Shown here: positions 4,722 to 12,894 of the stretch, in pieces
How the letters are laid out: each line of letters starts with the position of its first letter
Position numbering within the stretch: position 1 is the first letter of the stretch
Source: a virus
DNA length: 24,034 nt
Strand: one strand, 5' to 3'
Virus record (IMG/VR): IMGVR_UViG_3300024264_000172
Span: 1 to 24,034 of that record
The notes under the pieces: generated by a model
Told to the model about the DNA's origin: nothing
The model's database searches: none
Seen by the model: the letters and a program-made list of their open reading frames with translations, nothing else
Position numbers and translations under genes: made by a program

Positions 4722-5090
4722 TTATTTTTTATCTGTACTAGTTTTTGATTTTGAATATGCCTGAGCACCAAAGAATGCAGCAACTAGTCCGGCAATAGCT
4801 ACAAAATAAGTAGGCGCTATATCTCCTATTAACTGTGCAGCATCTTTTACTCCTAAAAAAGAAGTAGCTAATATTAAGATAGGATACAGTAGCATACCCC
4901 AAAGAGCAAACCAGGCCATAGCTCTTATTTGATCTTCTTTTTTATCTTCGTTTTCTTGCATATTACGTTTATGTTCAAATTCTGCTATTTCTTTTGCACG
5001 AGACATTTCTTCGTCTGTGATTATACCATCTCCATCTGCGTCTAGTTCCGCAAAAATAGAATCAGGTTGCAGTGTTTTTGCAGCTGCCAT
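4722..5090 (-). CDS. EF-hand calcium-binding membrane protein, holin-like
   Basis: The product is 122 aa; AAAGGAG lies upstream of ATG 5090. Residues 17-28 form a canonical 12-residue EF-hand loop DADGDGIITDEE: Asp17, Asp19, Asp21, Gly22, Ile24, Thr25 and Glu28 occupy positions 1, 3, 5, 6, 8, 9 and 12. A charged helix follows (~29-55, MSRAKEIAEFEHKRNMQENE). Two transmembrane helices come next at ~57-77 (AMAWFALWGMLLYPILILAT) and ~92-110 (PTYFVAIAGLVAAFFGAQAY), with a basic tail. The C-terminal hairpin resembles the neighbouring 75-aa protein, suggesting a shared membrane fold. The combination could let Ca2+ affect a membrane or lysis step; that is inference. A single EF-hand often pairs by dimerisation. 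Confidence 0.82.
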   Translation of the reverse strand: MAAAKTLQPDSIFAELDADGDGIITDEEMSRAKEIAEFEHKRNMQENEDKKEDQIRAMAWFALWGMLLYPILILATSFLGVKDAAQLIGDIAPTYFVAIAGLVAAFFGAQAYSKSKTSTDKK

Positions 5091-5109
5091 ATGTAGTTCT
5101 CCTTTGAAA

Positions 5110-5286
5110 TTATTTATTTCTAATAATTCCGAGAGGACAAGTTTGCCACTCCCATAGCCAGTATTGTCTTGTGTTCCATACTAATTCTGGATGTTGATAT
5201 CTACATACTCTTACTAAGGTTGAAGGAGGTTGATTATCTATAAAAATCATAGTTAGAGTAGTGTAGACCAGTGGCCATATTACCAC
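5110..5286 (-). CDS. Small Trp-rich hypothetical protein (46-58 aa)
   Basis: A minus-strand frame ending at TAA 5112-5110 fills the gap between two larger genes. From the ATG at 5250 it encodes 46 aa beginning MIFIDNQPPSTLVRVCRY and containing QHPELVWNTRQYWLWEWQT. The frame stays open back to GTG 5286, which overlaps the upstream stop by 7 bases and would add VVIWPLVYTTLT. Start is therefore uncertain: GTG 5286, an ATA at 5280 overlapping the stop, or ATG 5250, none with a clear ribosome binding site. Codon usage matches the neighbours and the composition looks protein-like (five Trp in 58 residues). I recognise no domain; the N-terminal hydrophobic stretch could be a membrane anchor. Confidence 0.55.
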   Translation of the reverse strand: MVIWPLVYTTLTMIFIDNQPPSTLVRVCRYQHPELVWNTRQYWLWEWQTCPLGIIRNK

Positions 5287-5762
5287 CAACCAGCGCCAGT
5301 ACCCACTAAAAAAGTAGTTATACCTACTATACCCGCTCCTAGAGCTATTAACCCTATTAAAAGAAGCCCTTCAAAAAAAGCAGCTTTTCTTTCTTGCTGC
5401 TTATAAAGAGTTTCTTCTCTTTCCTTTTTAATTTTTCTACGAAGCTCTACCATCTCTTTCCAAGTACCAAAACCAAATCGTATATTTAACAAGTCTTGAA
5501 GTTGTTTCTCTTGCTCTTCTAGTTTTTTCTTTTGTACTATTATTCCTAAAGCTTCTTCTTCTATTGAACCACCGTTGAATAGTTTACTAAATATTGGTGG
5601 ATTTTTTCGTTGGGATTCTGCTCGATTTAAGTCTGCAGCAGCTCCATACCATTTACCAAGCTGACCTACTACATCTTCTATCTCTCGACCAGCAGCTACT
5701 AGTTTTTTTACTCCATTAAATGCAGCCGTAGCCGCAGTAATAGCCGTTATTGGATCTATCAT
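5280..5762 (-). CDS. Phage coiled-coil protein with C-terminal membrane helix (160 aa)
   Basis: ATG 5762 is preceded by GGAGG at normal distance. The 160-aa product begins MIDPITAITAATAAFNGVKK, then a helical part with DVVGQLGKWYGAAADLNRAE, the KNPPIFSKLF linker, and a long charged coiled-coil (~70-130, rich in KKKLEEQEKQLQ and RRKIKKEREE). It ends in one transmembrane helix at ~133-156 (EGLLLIGLIALGAGIVGITTF). Proteins starting MIDPITA with this layout recur in phage genomes, to my memory always as hypothetical proteins near lysis or tail genes. The position right after the spanin pair suggests a lysis or membrane role. Topology (N-in, C-anchored) is inferred. Confidence 0.78.
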   Translation of the reverse strand: MIDPITAITAATAAFNGVKKLVAAGREIEDVVGQLGKWYGAAADLNRAESQRKNPPIFSKLFNGGSIEEEALGIIVQKKKLEEQEKQLQDLLNIRFGFGTWKEMVELRRKIKKEREETLYKQQERKAAFFEGLLLIGLIALGAGIVGITTFLVGTGAGWW

Positions 5763-5826
5763 TTAAACTGCCTCCGTATTACTTAAATAATAGATATTAT
5801 TTAAAGTAGTATATTAAATTAACACC

Positions 5827-6177
5827 TTAATCCCCTTCTAATAGTGTTTCATAATAAATTATTATTTCTTTTTGTTGTTTTATATATCTAACAAGATCTT
5901 GAGTATTTAGAGCTAACTTTTCGTAATCTCTAACATCTAGAGCTATAAAAACTACTTCTCCTTCTAAAGATCTCATTTCTGCTAAAAACTGTTCTAAATT
6001 ATTTTCATTTATAACTTTAAAGTTTATAGGATAGGTCTCCACTGCTTTAGGAGACTCTTGAAAAATAATTGGAGTTTTTATCTCTGTCTCAATTACTTCT
6101 ATTTCTCTAGGTATTATACCACAACTAGTCACTAGTAAAAGAGGTAATATCATTGAACAATTCATTAGTCGCATCAT
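5827..6177 (-). CDS. Outer-membrane lipoprotein, o-spanin-like (Rz1 role)
   Basis: The 116-aa product has a short signal peptide, MMRLMNCSMILPLLLVTSC, whose lipobox Val16-Thr17-Ser18-Cys19 marks Cys19 for lipidation. The mature part contains a Pro-containing stretch (IKTPIIFQESPKAVETYP) and a C-terminal helical segment (DLVRYIKQQKEIIIYYE). Its start lies inside the upstream gene in another frame (53-nt overlap), the arrangement of overlapping Rz/Rz1 pairs. O-spanins sit in the outer membrane and contact an inner-membrane i-spanin to fuse the two membranes in the last lysis step. It is longer than lambda Rz1 (60 aa) and not Pro-rich, so the assignment rests on lipobox and gene arrangement. ATG 6174 or 6165 are alternative starts. 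Confidence 0.72.
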   Translation of the reverse strand: MMRLMNCSMILPLLLVTSCGIIPREIEVIETEIKTPIIFQESPKAVETYPINFKVINENNLEQFLAEMRSLEGEVVFIALDVRDYEKLALNTQDLVRYIKQQKEIIIYYETLLEGD

Positions 6178-6478
6178 TTATCTTCTTTTCTAATATTTCT
6201 GGTTTAGACTTTGCTATCTTAGTAAGATCATGTTTAGTAAGTGTCTTTCGTAAACTATCTATAGCAGTTTCTTGTGCTGTTAAAGCTTTTTGTAACTTTG
6301 AATTTTCTTCCACAGAAGTTGAAAAACTTTTTTCCATTTCTAATATGGTCGTTTTTTGACGTTCATAAACTGCTTCTATCTTCACTAGATTCTCTTTTAA
6401 GACGTTATTTTGCCAAAATAAAAAACCTGAAGCACTAAGACTAGCTAACAAAAATCCAAATAAAACTTTTGAAAACAT
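6125..6478 (-). CDS. Inner-membrane coiled-coil protein, i-spanin-like (Rz role)
   Basis: The 117-aa product has an N-terminal signal-anchor helix (~4-22, KVLFGFLLASLSASGFLFW), then an extended coiled-coil (~25-95, for example QKTTILEMEKSF and ENSKLQKALTAQETAIDSLRKTL), and a short polar end. This is the type II topology of i-spanins, with the coiled coil in the periplasm. Its ATG at 6478 overlaps the tail-fibre stop (TAATG), and its end contains the start of the lipoprotein gene in another frame. Pair position and topology together make a two-component spanin the best reading. No endolysin is adjacent, which is unusual but not rare. Confidence 0.75.
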   Translation of the reverse strand: MFSKVLFGFLLASLSASGFLFWQNNVLKENLVKIEAVYERQKTTILEMEKSFSTSVEENSKLQKALTAQETAIDSLRKTLTKHDLTKIAKSKPEILEKKINDATNELFNDITSFTSD

Positions 6479-7104
6479 TATAGCACCATGCTTAGCATAA
6501 CTAAGGAAGAATCTAATTTACTATCGGTAACTGATTCATCTGCAAAATCTGTTTCTATTACCGTTCCAGGAGCTATATGATCAGAGGTGATAGCATTATC
6601 AGCTATTTCGTTTCCAGTAATACTTTTAGAAACTATAGTATTATTAGATATAACCCCATCAGTTGTAGGTATTCCTACATCTATTAAATGTTTGTTATCA
6701 TCAGATACTAAGTAAACTCTGTTATTTGCAGCAGTACCTCCTGTATCATTAATTACTACTATTAACTCTCCTGGATCTAACACCGCACTATCTAAAACAG
6801 CGGCAGCTACAGTAGTATAAGGTCTAGTGCCTAGTCCTGCTCTTCTAAAATTTCCATAAGGACCTTGACCAAACTTAGTAGTGTGTAAGTACATACCCCC
6901 CGTAGTATTGTTATAATATAACATACCATCAGGCTCAGTAGTAAGTGCCCCTTCAAAGTTTAAGTTATTAGCATTAGGAGTAGCATTGGCGCTATTAAAA
7001 TTTCTTAACAGAGCTTGAAAACTAGAATTCCAGTAACCTCTAGCACTCGATATAGTGTCAGAGATAGCAGCTGTATGAAAGGTATTTGAAGTAGTTATGG
7101 CCAT
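6478..7104 (-). CDS. Short tail-fibre-like protein with imperfect ITxxxIAxxAI repeats
   Basis: The 208-aa product has an N-terminal part (SARGYWNSSFQALLRNFNSA) followed by a region with DGMLYYNNTTGGMYL and PYTTVAAAVLDSAVLDPGEL. The last ~60 residues carry short imperfect repeats of the form xxIxxNxI: SNNTIVSKSITGNEIADNAI, TSDHIAPGTV, then DESVTDSKLDSSL. Such repeats (N-x-I-x-x-x-x-I) are common in phage tail fibres and are usually trimeric beta-structures. The gene starts one base after the stop of the 1,099-aa tail protein and ends overlapping the i-spanin start. It probably trimerises at the tail tip; whether it binds receptor is unknown. Confidence 0.7.
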   Translation of the reverse strand: MAITTSNTFHTAAISDTISSARGYWNSSFQALLRNFNSANATPNANNLNFEGALTTEPDGMLYYNNTTGGMYLHTTKFGQGPYGNFRRAGLGTRPYTTVAAAVLDSAVLDPGELIVVINDTGGTAANNRVYLVSDDNKHLIDVGIPTTDGVISNNTIVSKSITGNEIADNAITSDHIAPGTVIETDFADESVTDSKLDSSLVMLSMVL

Positions 7105-7105
7105 T

Positions 7106-10100
7106 TTATGCTCCTGTAGCAGAAATTGTTATTTCAATATCGAGATTGTCAACAACATTCCCGTTTTGTGTATTAAATATAGTAACATTGCAACTTTCAT
7201 TTGTCAAATCGCTAGTTCTAGATATAAGGCTGGTATTAGCAGATAGTACTTGAGTAAATACCGTAGGTATTCTAAAAAATTCTGCACTGCTATAGTCTAC
7301 TACTAAGTTTCCTTGAATTTTGTTAGTAGAGCTTACAACTGTTGTAAATTCTTTTTTTATACCCCTGACTTCATAGTTTAATTCGTCTATAAAAGTATTT
7401 GCTGAGTCTCCATAATCATTTATATCAAACTCCGTTTTAACTTGAAAATACCTAAAACGTCTTAAACCAAAATAGTTTGATTGCCAGTTTTCTTCATCAT
7501 CTCCCTCATCAAACAGAGAAACATTGACATTTCCATGAGGTTTAGAAGAAACATTATCAGAAGCCTCAAAAACATTCGAAGATGAGAATCTTACATAAAC
7601 ATTCTTAGATACTTCTACATCAGGAGAAAAATCTCTAGTTCCAAAAGCGTCTATAAACTGATTCATATCTACTAATTTATAGCTGCTTCCAGACTGAGTT
7701 ATATTGGAAAGAGCAGTACTATTTGTAGCATTTCCTGTAGGTACAGGTTTTCCATTAGCGTAGTATACAGCACTTAATTCTATAGCATTAGTATTTATAG
7801 CGCCTGCGATAAGAGCATAACTATGTATATTAGAAACGTCATCGGCAGCGTTCATAGAGCCTACAACTTCTTGTCCCGGATTTACAACTACAAACACCTT
7901 ATTATTAGCAGAACCATCAGTTATAGTATTATGAGTATTACTGAAAGAAAAAGAAGATTCTGCATTATTATAGCCTACTACTGTTCCTATAGCAAAGTCT
8001 GAGTCAAATAAAACATTAGCCTCTGATGTGTGTCCCTCAGCTACTCCTACTATTAAGTCTTGAGATACATCTAAAAACTTTTCTAATAAAGAAGAATTTA
8101 CTAGGCTAGAAATAACAATGTTTCCTCGTACTACAGAACCTAAATCTCTAACAGGGCTTATATATACAGAGTTAGCAGAAGTAATAAGCAAGTCTGTTCT
8201 ATCTACTCCTTGATATTGACCTTGCGCCCATGAAAAACCATTAGAGGATGCGTTTGCATCTTCTGCTAAACTAGAAGGGGTATTTACTCCTAACACTACA
8301 GAAGTTACAGGGTCTACGTGATAAACAAAACCTCCATTATCTACTTCTGTAGCACCTACAAACACATTATCTCCATAATTGTAATTACCTACTGAAGAGG
8401 ATATATTAGTATTAGGAGCTGCTTCATTCCATATAGCTAGAGTATCTGTTTGTGTAGATATTTCTACTTGTAAATTTCTAGCCAAAGCGTTTAAAGAGTA
8501 ATTACCACTAGTATCTACAGTTTTTGCTGAGAAAGTATAAGAGCCAGAAACAAATCTATCTAAAGATATTTCTGCTCTACTTAGAGGATGAGGTAAAAGC
8601 ATTACTTTATCCCCTCTTAAGAAAGCATCATTAATACTATTTTGAGAATTAACACTTACTACTGGTTTTAAAGATCTAATTTCTGTATGTAAAATATCTA
8701 ATTCATCTAAATTATTTTGTGAATCAACAGGATATTCAATATCAAAAACTATAGAGTCGTTAGTCTGATTAAGATTAAAACTATTTAACGATAAGGGTCT
8801 AGCAGATTTACCAGATAAAGTAATTGACTTATATACAGGAATACCAGATATTAATCCGTTTATAGGAAGAATTTTTACTTGAAGAGAGTAAACATTTCCT
8901 GCTTGTCCTAAGTCTAAGTTGTTTATATTAAAATGAATATTACCATCCTCACCAGCTTCATTAGCATCTACTATAAAACTAGTAAAATTAGTCATGCCGC
9001 TGGGATGAGGATCTGATCCTGATAACTGTACTATCTTGTAACTAATATCATAAGTTTTTACATTTCTATTTATGATATGCGAAAACTGACCTATCACTCT
9101 TGACATAATACCTTTAGTTCTATCTCTAAATAAATTTTCAGATAAGACTACTTGGTCTTCAGGTACCTGTCCTAATGGAGGATAAGATGTAGCTACACTT
9201 TGAGTAATAGGAACACTAGATCTATTAAACTCATTTATAGCAGATACCTGAAATACAAATACACCTGCTGTAGCTGGAGTTTGTATCTTACTATCTACCA
9301 AAGTTACAGAGTTAAAGTCATTATAGCTAAAAGGAGCCAGTATATAAATACCATTATTTGCTAGTTCATATCCTTTATCATATTTAAGATCGTCATAAGT
9401 AATAGTTACTTTATTATTTATACTATCAATAGAAGTAATATCTGCAATTAAGTCTTCTGACGTATTCATTATAGCAGTCTTACCTACAGAAGAAGCAATA
9501 TTATCTGTAAGTTTTACCTTAAAAAAGTCCGAAGAAGTTAGAGCAGAGTTATAAGTAGGAGAAGAAGCTATGTAAGATACTGAATTTATTGTATTTAATT
9601 GTTCGTTATCAACTATAAATATGCTGTCTTTACTTTCAAATGCAGGAGAAGAATAGTTTTCTACTGAAGTAATTATCTGTAAGTCACTTGAAGCTATATT
9701 ATGCTCTATATAGCCGTCTCCTGTAGACCAAGAAAACTCAGTGGCTTCTTCTTCAATTAAGCTACCGTTTACAAAAGTGCTTATTAAGCCTTTAGCAGGG
9801 GGCACTACTCCTAGAGGTAAGGATAAAACGCCTGCCTGCTCAGCAACATTATGAGTATTAGACAGTATACTAAGAGCCCCAGACACAAAAAAAGTATTAG
9901 AAGTAGATATTGTAGGCTCTATTATTTGCTGAAGTTCTACATAAAAAGGAGAAGGCAATAAAGCATTTTTAACTACTGCTGCTACTTCTGCAGTATTATA
10001 ATCTATAGTTAAGGTATTAGCACTTATATTAAAAGAAGTTATATTAGAGCTTAGTGCTACTAAAGTAGAGTCATGACCTACAGTATTTTCTGTAGCTCCA

Positions 10101-10405
10101 GCAGTATTAGAGGCTGATTTTATATTTAAATTGTATCTAAGTAGGTTATCTGGTGCTTGACCTTTAAGAGTTACCAACTGGGTATTATTTCTAGCCTCTA
10201 ATAAGTGAGAGTCAAAATTATCATCATACATTAAGTGTAAGTTAGACACAGAAAAAGTAATACTAGTATCAATTAATTCAGTGTTTAAAACTAAAGGTTT
10301 TACAGTACCTAAAGATGACTTAGCTCCATTCTTCCCAAATAAGGCTGCAGAAGGTTGACCCACAAAAGGTGTAGTGTTAGACACTAATAAATTTAAATTA
10401 GCCAT
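7106..10405 (-). CDS. Large tail protein, distal gpJ-like with fibronectin-III-like segments (1,099 aa)
   Basis: Its ATG at 10405 overlaps the stop of the upstream gpJ-like gene (TAATG). The 1,099-aa sequence is rich in Ser, Asn, Val and Thr and is predicted mostly beta, with no membrane helix or signal. Stretches with FN3 character are visible: AGVFVFQVSAINEFNRSSVP (~385-405) followed by the PPLGQVPEDQVV linker, and GSYTFSAKTVDTSGNYS (~620-640). In lambda gpJ, FN3-like domains follow the hub domains in one polypeptide; here the hub (829 aa) and this protein are separate ORFs. That suggests a two-chain host-specificity protein. The C-terminal ~400 residues are unrecognised and may hold the receptor-binding part. 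Confidence 0.72.
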   Translation of the reverse strand: MANLNLLVSNTTPFVGQPSAALFGKNGAKSSLGTVKPLVLNTELIDTSITFSVSNLHLMYDDNFDSHLLEARNNTQLVTLKGQAPDNLLRYNLNIKSASNTAGATENTVGHDSTLVALSSNITSFNISANTLTIDYNTAEVAAVVKNALLPSPFYVELQQIIEPTISTSNTFFVSGALSILSNTHNVAEQAGVLSLPLGVVPPAKGLISTFVNGSLIEEEATEFSWSTGDGYIEHNIASSDLQIITSVENYSSPAFESKDSIFIVDNEQLNTINSVSYIASSPTYNSALTSSDFFKVKLTDNIASSVGKTAIMNTSEDLIADITSIDSINNKVTITYDDLKYDKGYELANNGIYILAPFSYNDFNSVTLVDSKIQTPATAGVFVFQVSAINEFNRSSVPITQSVATSYPPLGQVPEDQVVLSENLFRDRTKGIMSRVIGQFSHIINRNVKTYDISYKIVQLSGSDPHPSGMTNFTSFIVDANEAGEDGNIHFNINNLDLGQAGNVYSLQVKILPINGLISGIPVYKSITLSGKSARPLSLNSFNLNQTNDSIVFDIEYPVDSQNNLDELDILHTEIRSLKPVVSVNSQNSINDAFLRGDKVMLLPHPLSRAEISLDRFVSGSYTFSAKTVDTSGNYSLNALARNLQVEISTQTDTLAIWNEAAPNTNISSSVGNYNYGDNVFVGATEVDNGGFVYHVDPVTSVVLGVNTPSSLAEDANASSNGFSWAQGQYQGVDRTDLLITSANSVYISPVRDLGSVVRGNIVISSLVNSSLLEKFLDVSQDLIVGVAEGHTSEANVLFDSDFAIGTVVGYNNAESSFSFSNTHNTITDGSANNKVFVVVNPGQEVVGSMNAADDVSNIHSYALIAGAINTNAIELSAVYYANGKPVPTGNATNSTALSNITQSGSSYKLVDMNQFIDAFGTRDFSPDVEVSKNVYVRFSSSNVFEASDNVSSKPHGNVNVSLFDEGDDEENWQSNYFGLRRFRYFQVKTEFDINDYGDSANTFIDELNYEVRGIKKEFTTVVSSTNKIQGNLVVDYSSAEFFRIPTVFTQVLSANTSLISRTSDLTNESCNVTIFNTQNGNVVDNLDIEITISATGA

Positions 10406-12894
10406 TATATAGCCCCCAGTACAGGTACAAAGCTTGAGCTAGGTATAAAAGCTTGAGCTATTTGAATATTAGAACTGCTCTGTACGTTAAATAAAAAGTT
10501 TAAAATTGGATTACCAGCACCTGTATTGGTGTACACAGGGCTAATAGAAAATATAGGAGGGGCAGGTTTTATAAGAGGATTAGCTATTGTTTTAATAGGT
10601 ATAGGCTCAAAGTTTATAATATTTTCACTATCTATATACACTTTTGGTACATATTCACTAGCAGAAATACTAGTTTCTGCACCAGAGGGCATAGATATAG
10701 AATCTATCCTAAATAATTTTGCAGCGTTAGTAGAGTAGTAGTTATTAGGATCTATTTCTCCAAGGGCCCATAAGTCTTTTTCTTTAGGAGTATTAAAAGG
10801 ATCGAAAGTGCTAATTCCTACAAATGTGTTTACTAAAGGATCCCACTTACTTAAAGCTTTAACTTCTATAAAGTCATAACCAGATAATGCTCCTTGTACA
10901 TTACCCGTAGTGGCATAAGAAACTTGAGTATTGCTTATAATATAAAGCTCAGATTTACCGCTTTCTTGGCTATAGTGACGTAAGGCTAGGGGTTGCGTAT
11001 TACTTTCAAATACAGTATTAGAAATTGGAGGATAAGAAATATGTTGTAGTTTTACATTTGTTGTAGCGCTACTAGCCGAAGAATTATCTTGAATAATACC
11101 ATTATACCCATATATAGAGCCTACTGTCTGAGTTGATAAAGAAACAATAGTCCCAGGGGTTAAATCTGAAGTAGTTACAAAAGTAGAAAATTCTACTTTT
11201 CTTTTTACATATTTTTTAGAAGCTAATATATATTGAGCAAATCTAATAGCTTCACTTCGTCTAGAACAGCCTATTAAATCTATACTAGCTACTCTTTCCT
11301 CTAGCATATCAGAATCAGGGTCGTATATCTTTATTAAGTCTTTATTATAGTTATTAGCCCCGTCATTAAAAGATACTTCTACTGCAGTTATATAGTCTTC
11401 TGCTCTATTTCCTGAATATTTGATCGCTGTTAAATTAACTTCGTTGAACATTTGCTCTGGAAGGGAGTTAGGATAGTCTAAAACTAATCCTATCTTATCA
11501 TTACTAATTTCTAAATAACCTTTGGCAGACGCAACTATTTTATTTATAAGCTCATAAGTTTCTATAGAGTCTGTCACACTAAGATCACATACTATCCTTC
11601 TTTCTTTTATGACTTTAGAAGAGGATAAACCTATTTGATCTTCTAGTATAGACGTAAATTGTCCTCTAGGCTTATGACGTATACTACCATCAGCGTATGT
11701 TTCAACACCTATAAATTTTCCTGTTTCAGGCTCTACTGCATCAAATATTTGTGAAGCTTTATAAAAGTTATACTTATCTATGTAAGACTCGGGTATTCCA
11801 TATCCATAAGAAGTATTAGTTAATAAATCATATATAATCCATGCAGGATTCTGAGTCCAGTCATATTTAAAAGTACCATCCCAAATACCTTTATAAACTA
11901 TAGGATTAGCATCAAAACTAACAATTCCTGGAGAGGACTGAAGTTCGTATCCTGTAGAAGTTATGTCATCAACTTCTACTTCTCTCCAGTCTACTTCCCC
12001 ATTAGTTAGTATAGGTTGATCATAATTAGAAGGGACTTTAACTATAAGACCTTTTACTAAACTAGAGTAATTTAGAACAGCATCTGATCTTAGCCCAGTA
12101 GCTTTTAAAGCATAGCCTATACTAGCTGTTCTAGGGTACGAGAAAGGTTCGTGAGATATTTCATTAAAACCTAAAAAAGAAACTTCAGAACTAATCTCAG
12201 AGTCCAAAGTGTCATCTGAACCTTTTAATACTGATACTCTATATCCATTATCACTTTGGTTAGCTGAAGGTATACTTATAGGTACTTCTAATATAGTATC
12301 AAAGGTAATAGTTTCAGTAAAAGAGTGTTGTACTAAAGCAATATAGTTATTTATGTTTGATGTTTCATTTCTATCGTGTACTATTATTCTTAAATCTAAT
12401 CTTTGATTCTGTGGTCCTGTAGTAGAATTATTATTAGTATCTTGTTTGTATAACTCTTCGACAGAAAATTTAAATACTAAAGTGTCTATAGGATTATCTC
12501 CTACAGAAGCAGAAGTCGGAAAAAAGATTACATTAGCTTCAGGTACTCCCGTTACAACACCTTTTATCTGTCCCGACTTAAGAACCACAGGAGAGGAGAA
12601 TCTTAAATTATTTGTCACTTCATCGCTGAAAGGAGTGAGTACCTGCTGATTAATACTACCAGTAGTACTTTTGTATTGAAAAACATAAGGATCTGGCTCA
12701 TTATTAACAGTTATTAAATCATCAATAAACTTACCATCTACTCTAATATCTTGAACACCGTTTGGATTTATTCTGTATATAGGCCCTTCACCAATAGCGA
12801 CATGACTAAACTGAATATCTGTATTTAGTTTAGTTAACTGCTTTTGAAATGTTTGATTTTGCCCTACAGATAAGGTCAGTGGTGAAATAGCCAT
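10405..12894 (-). CDS. Tail-tip attachment (central fibre hub) protein, lambda gpJ-like
   Basis: An 829-aa protein matching the N-terminal and hub parts of lambda gpJ (COG4733-like). Family signs include GEGPI at 35-39 followed by INPNGVQDIRVDGKFI, and ~346-375 QNPAWIIYDLLTNTSYGYGI (family pattern NPAW-lYDLLTN--YG-G), then IDKYNFYKASQIFD. RRIVCDLSV and ETYELINKIVASAKGYLE follow at ~435-465. GpJ forms the trimeric tip of the siphovirus tail, contacts the receptor and closes the tube. It follows the gpM-L-K-I-like genes in canonical order and is coupled by TAATG overlaps on both sides. It is shorter than lambda gpJ (1,132 aa) and stops about where FN3 domains would begin; the next ORF seems to supply these. 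Confidence 0.88.
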   Translation of the reverse strand: MAISPLTLSVGQNQTFQKQLTKLNTDIQFSHVAIGEGPIYRINPNGVQDIRVDGKFIDDLITVNNEPDPYVFQYKSTTGSINQQVLTPFSDEVTNNLRFSSPVVLKSGQIKGVVTGVPEANVIFFPTSASVGDNPIDTLVFKFSVEELYKQDTNNNSTTGPQNQRLDLRIIVHDRNETSNINNYIALVQHSFTETITFDTILEVPISIPSANQSDNGYRVSVLKGSDDTLDSEISSEVSFLGFNEISHEPFSYPRTASIGYALKATGLRSDAVLNYSSLVKGLIVKVPSNYDQPILTNGEVDWREVEVDDITSTGYELQSSPGIVSFDANPIVYKGIWDGTFKYDWTQNPAWIIYDLLTNTSYGYGIPESYIDKYNFYKASQIFDAVEPETGKFIGVETYADGSIRHKPRGQFTSILEDQIGLSSSKVIKERRIVCDLSVTDSIETYELINKIVASAKGYLEISNDKIGLVLDYPNSLPEQMFNEVNLTAIKYSGNRAEDYITAVEVSFNDGANNYNKDLIKIYDPDSDMLEERVASIDLIGCSRRSEAIRFAQYILASKKYVKRKVEFSTFVTTSDLTPGTIVSLSTQTVGSIYGYNGIIQDNSSASSATTNVKLQHISYPPISNTVFESNTQPLALRHYSQESGKSELYIISNTQVSYATTGNVQGALSGYDFIEVKALSKWDPLVNTFVGISTFDPFNTPKEKDLWALGEIDPNNYYSTNAAKLFRIDSISMPSGAETSISASEYVPKVYIDSENIINFEPIPIKTIANPLIKPAPPIFSISPVYTNTGAGNPILNFLFNVQSSSNIQIAQAFIPSSSFVPVLGAI

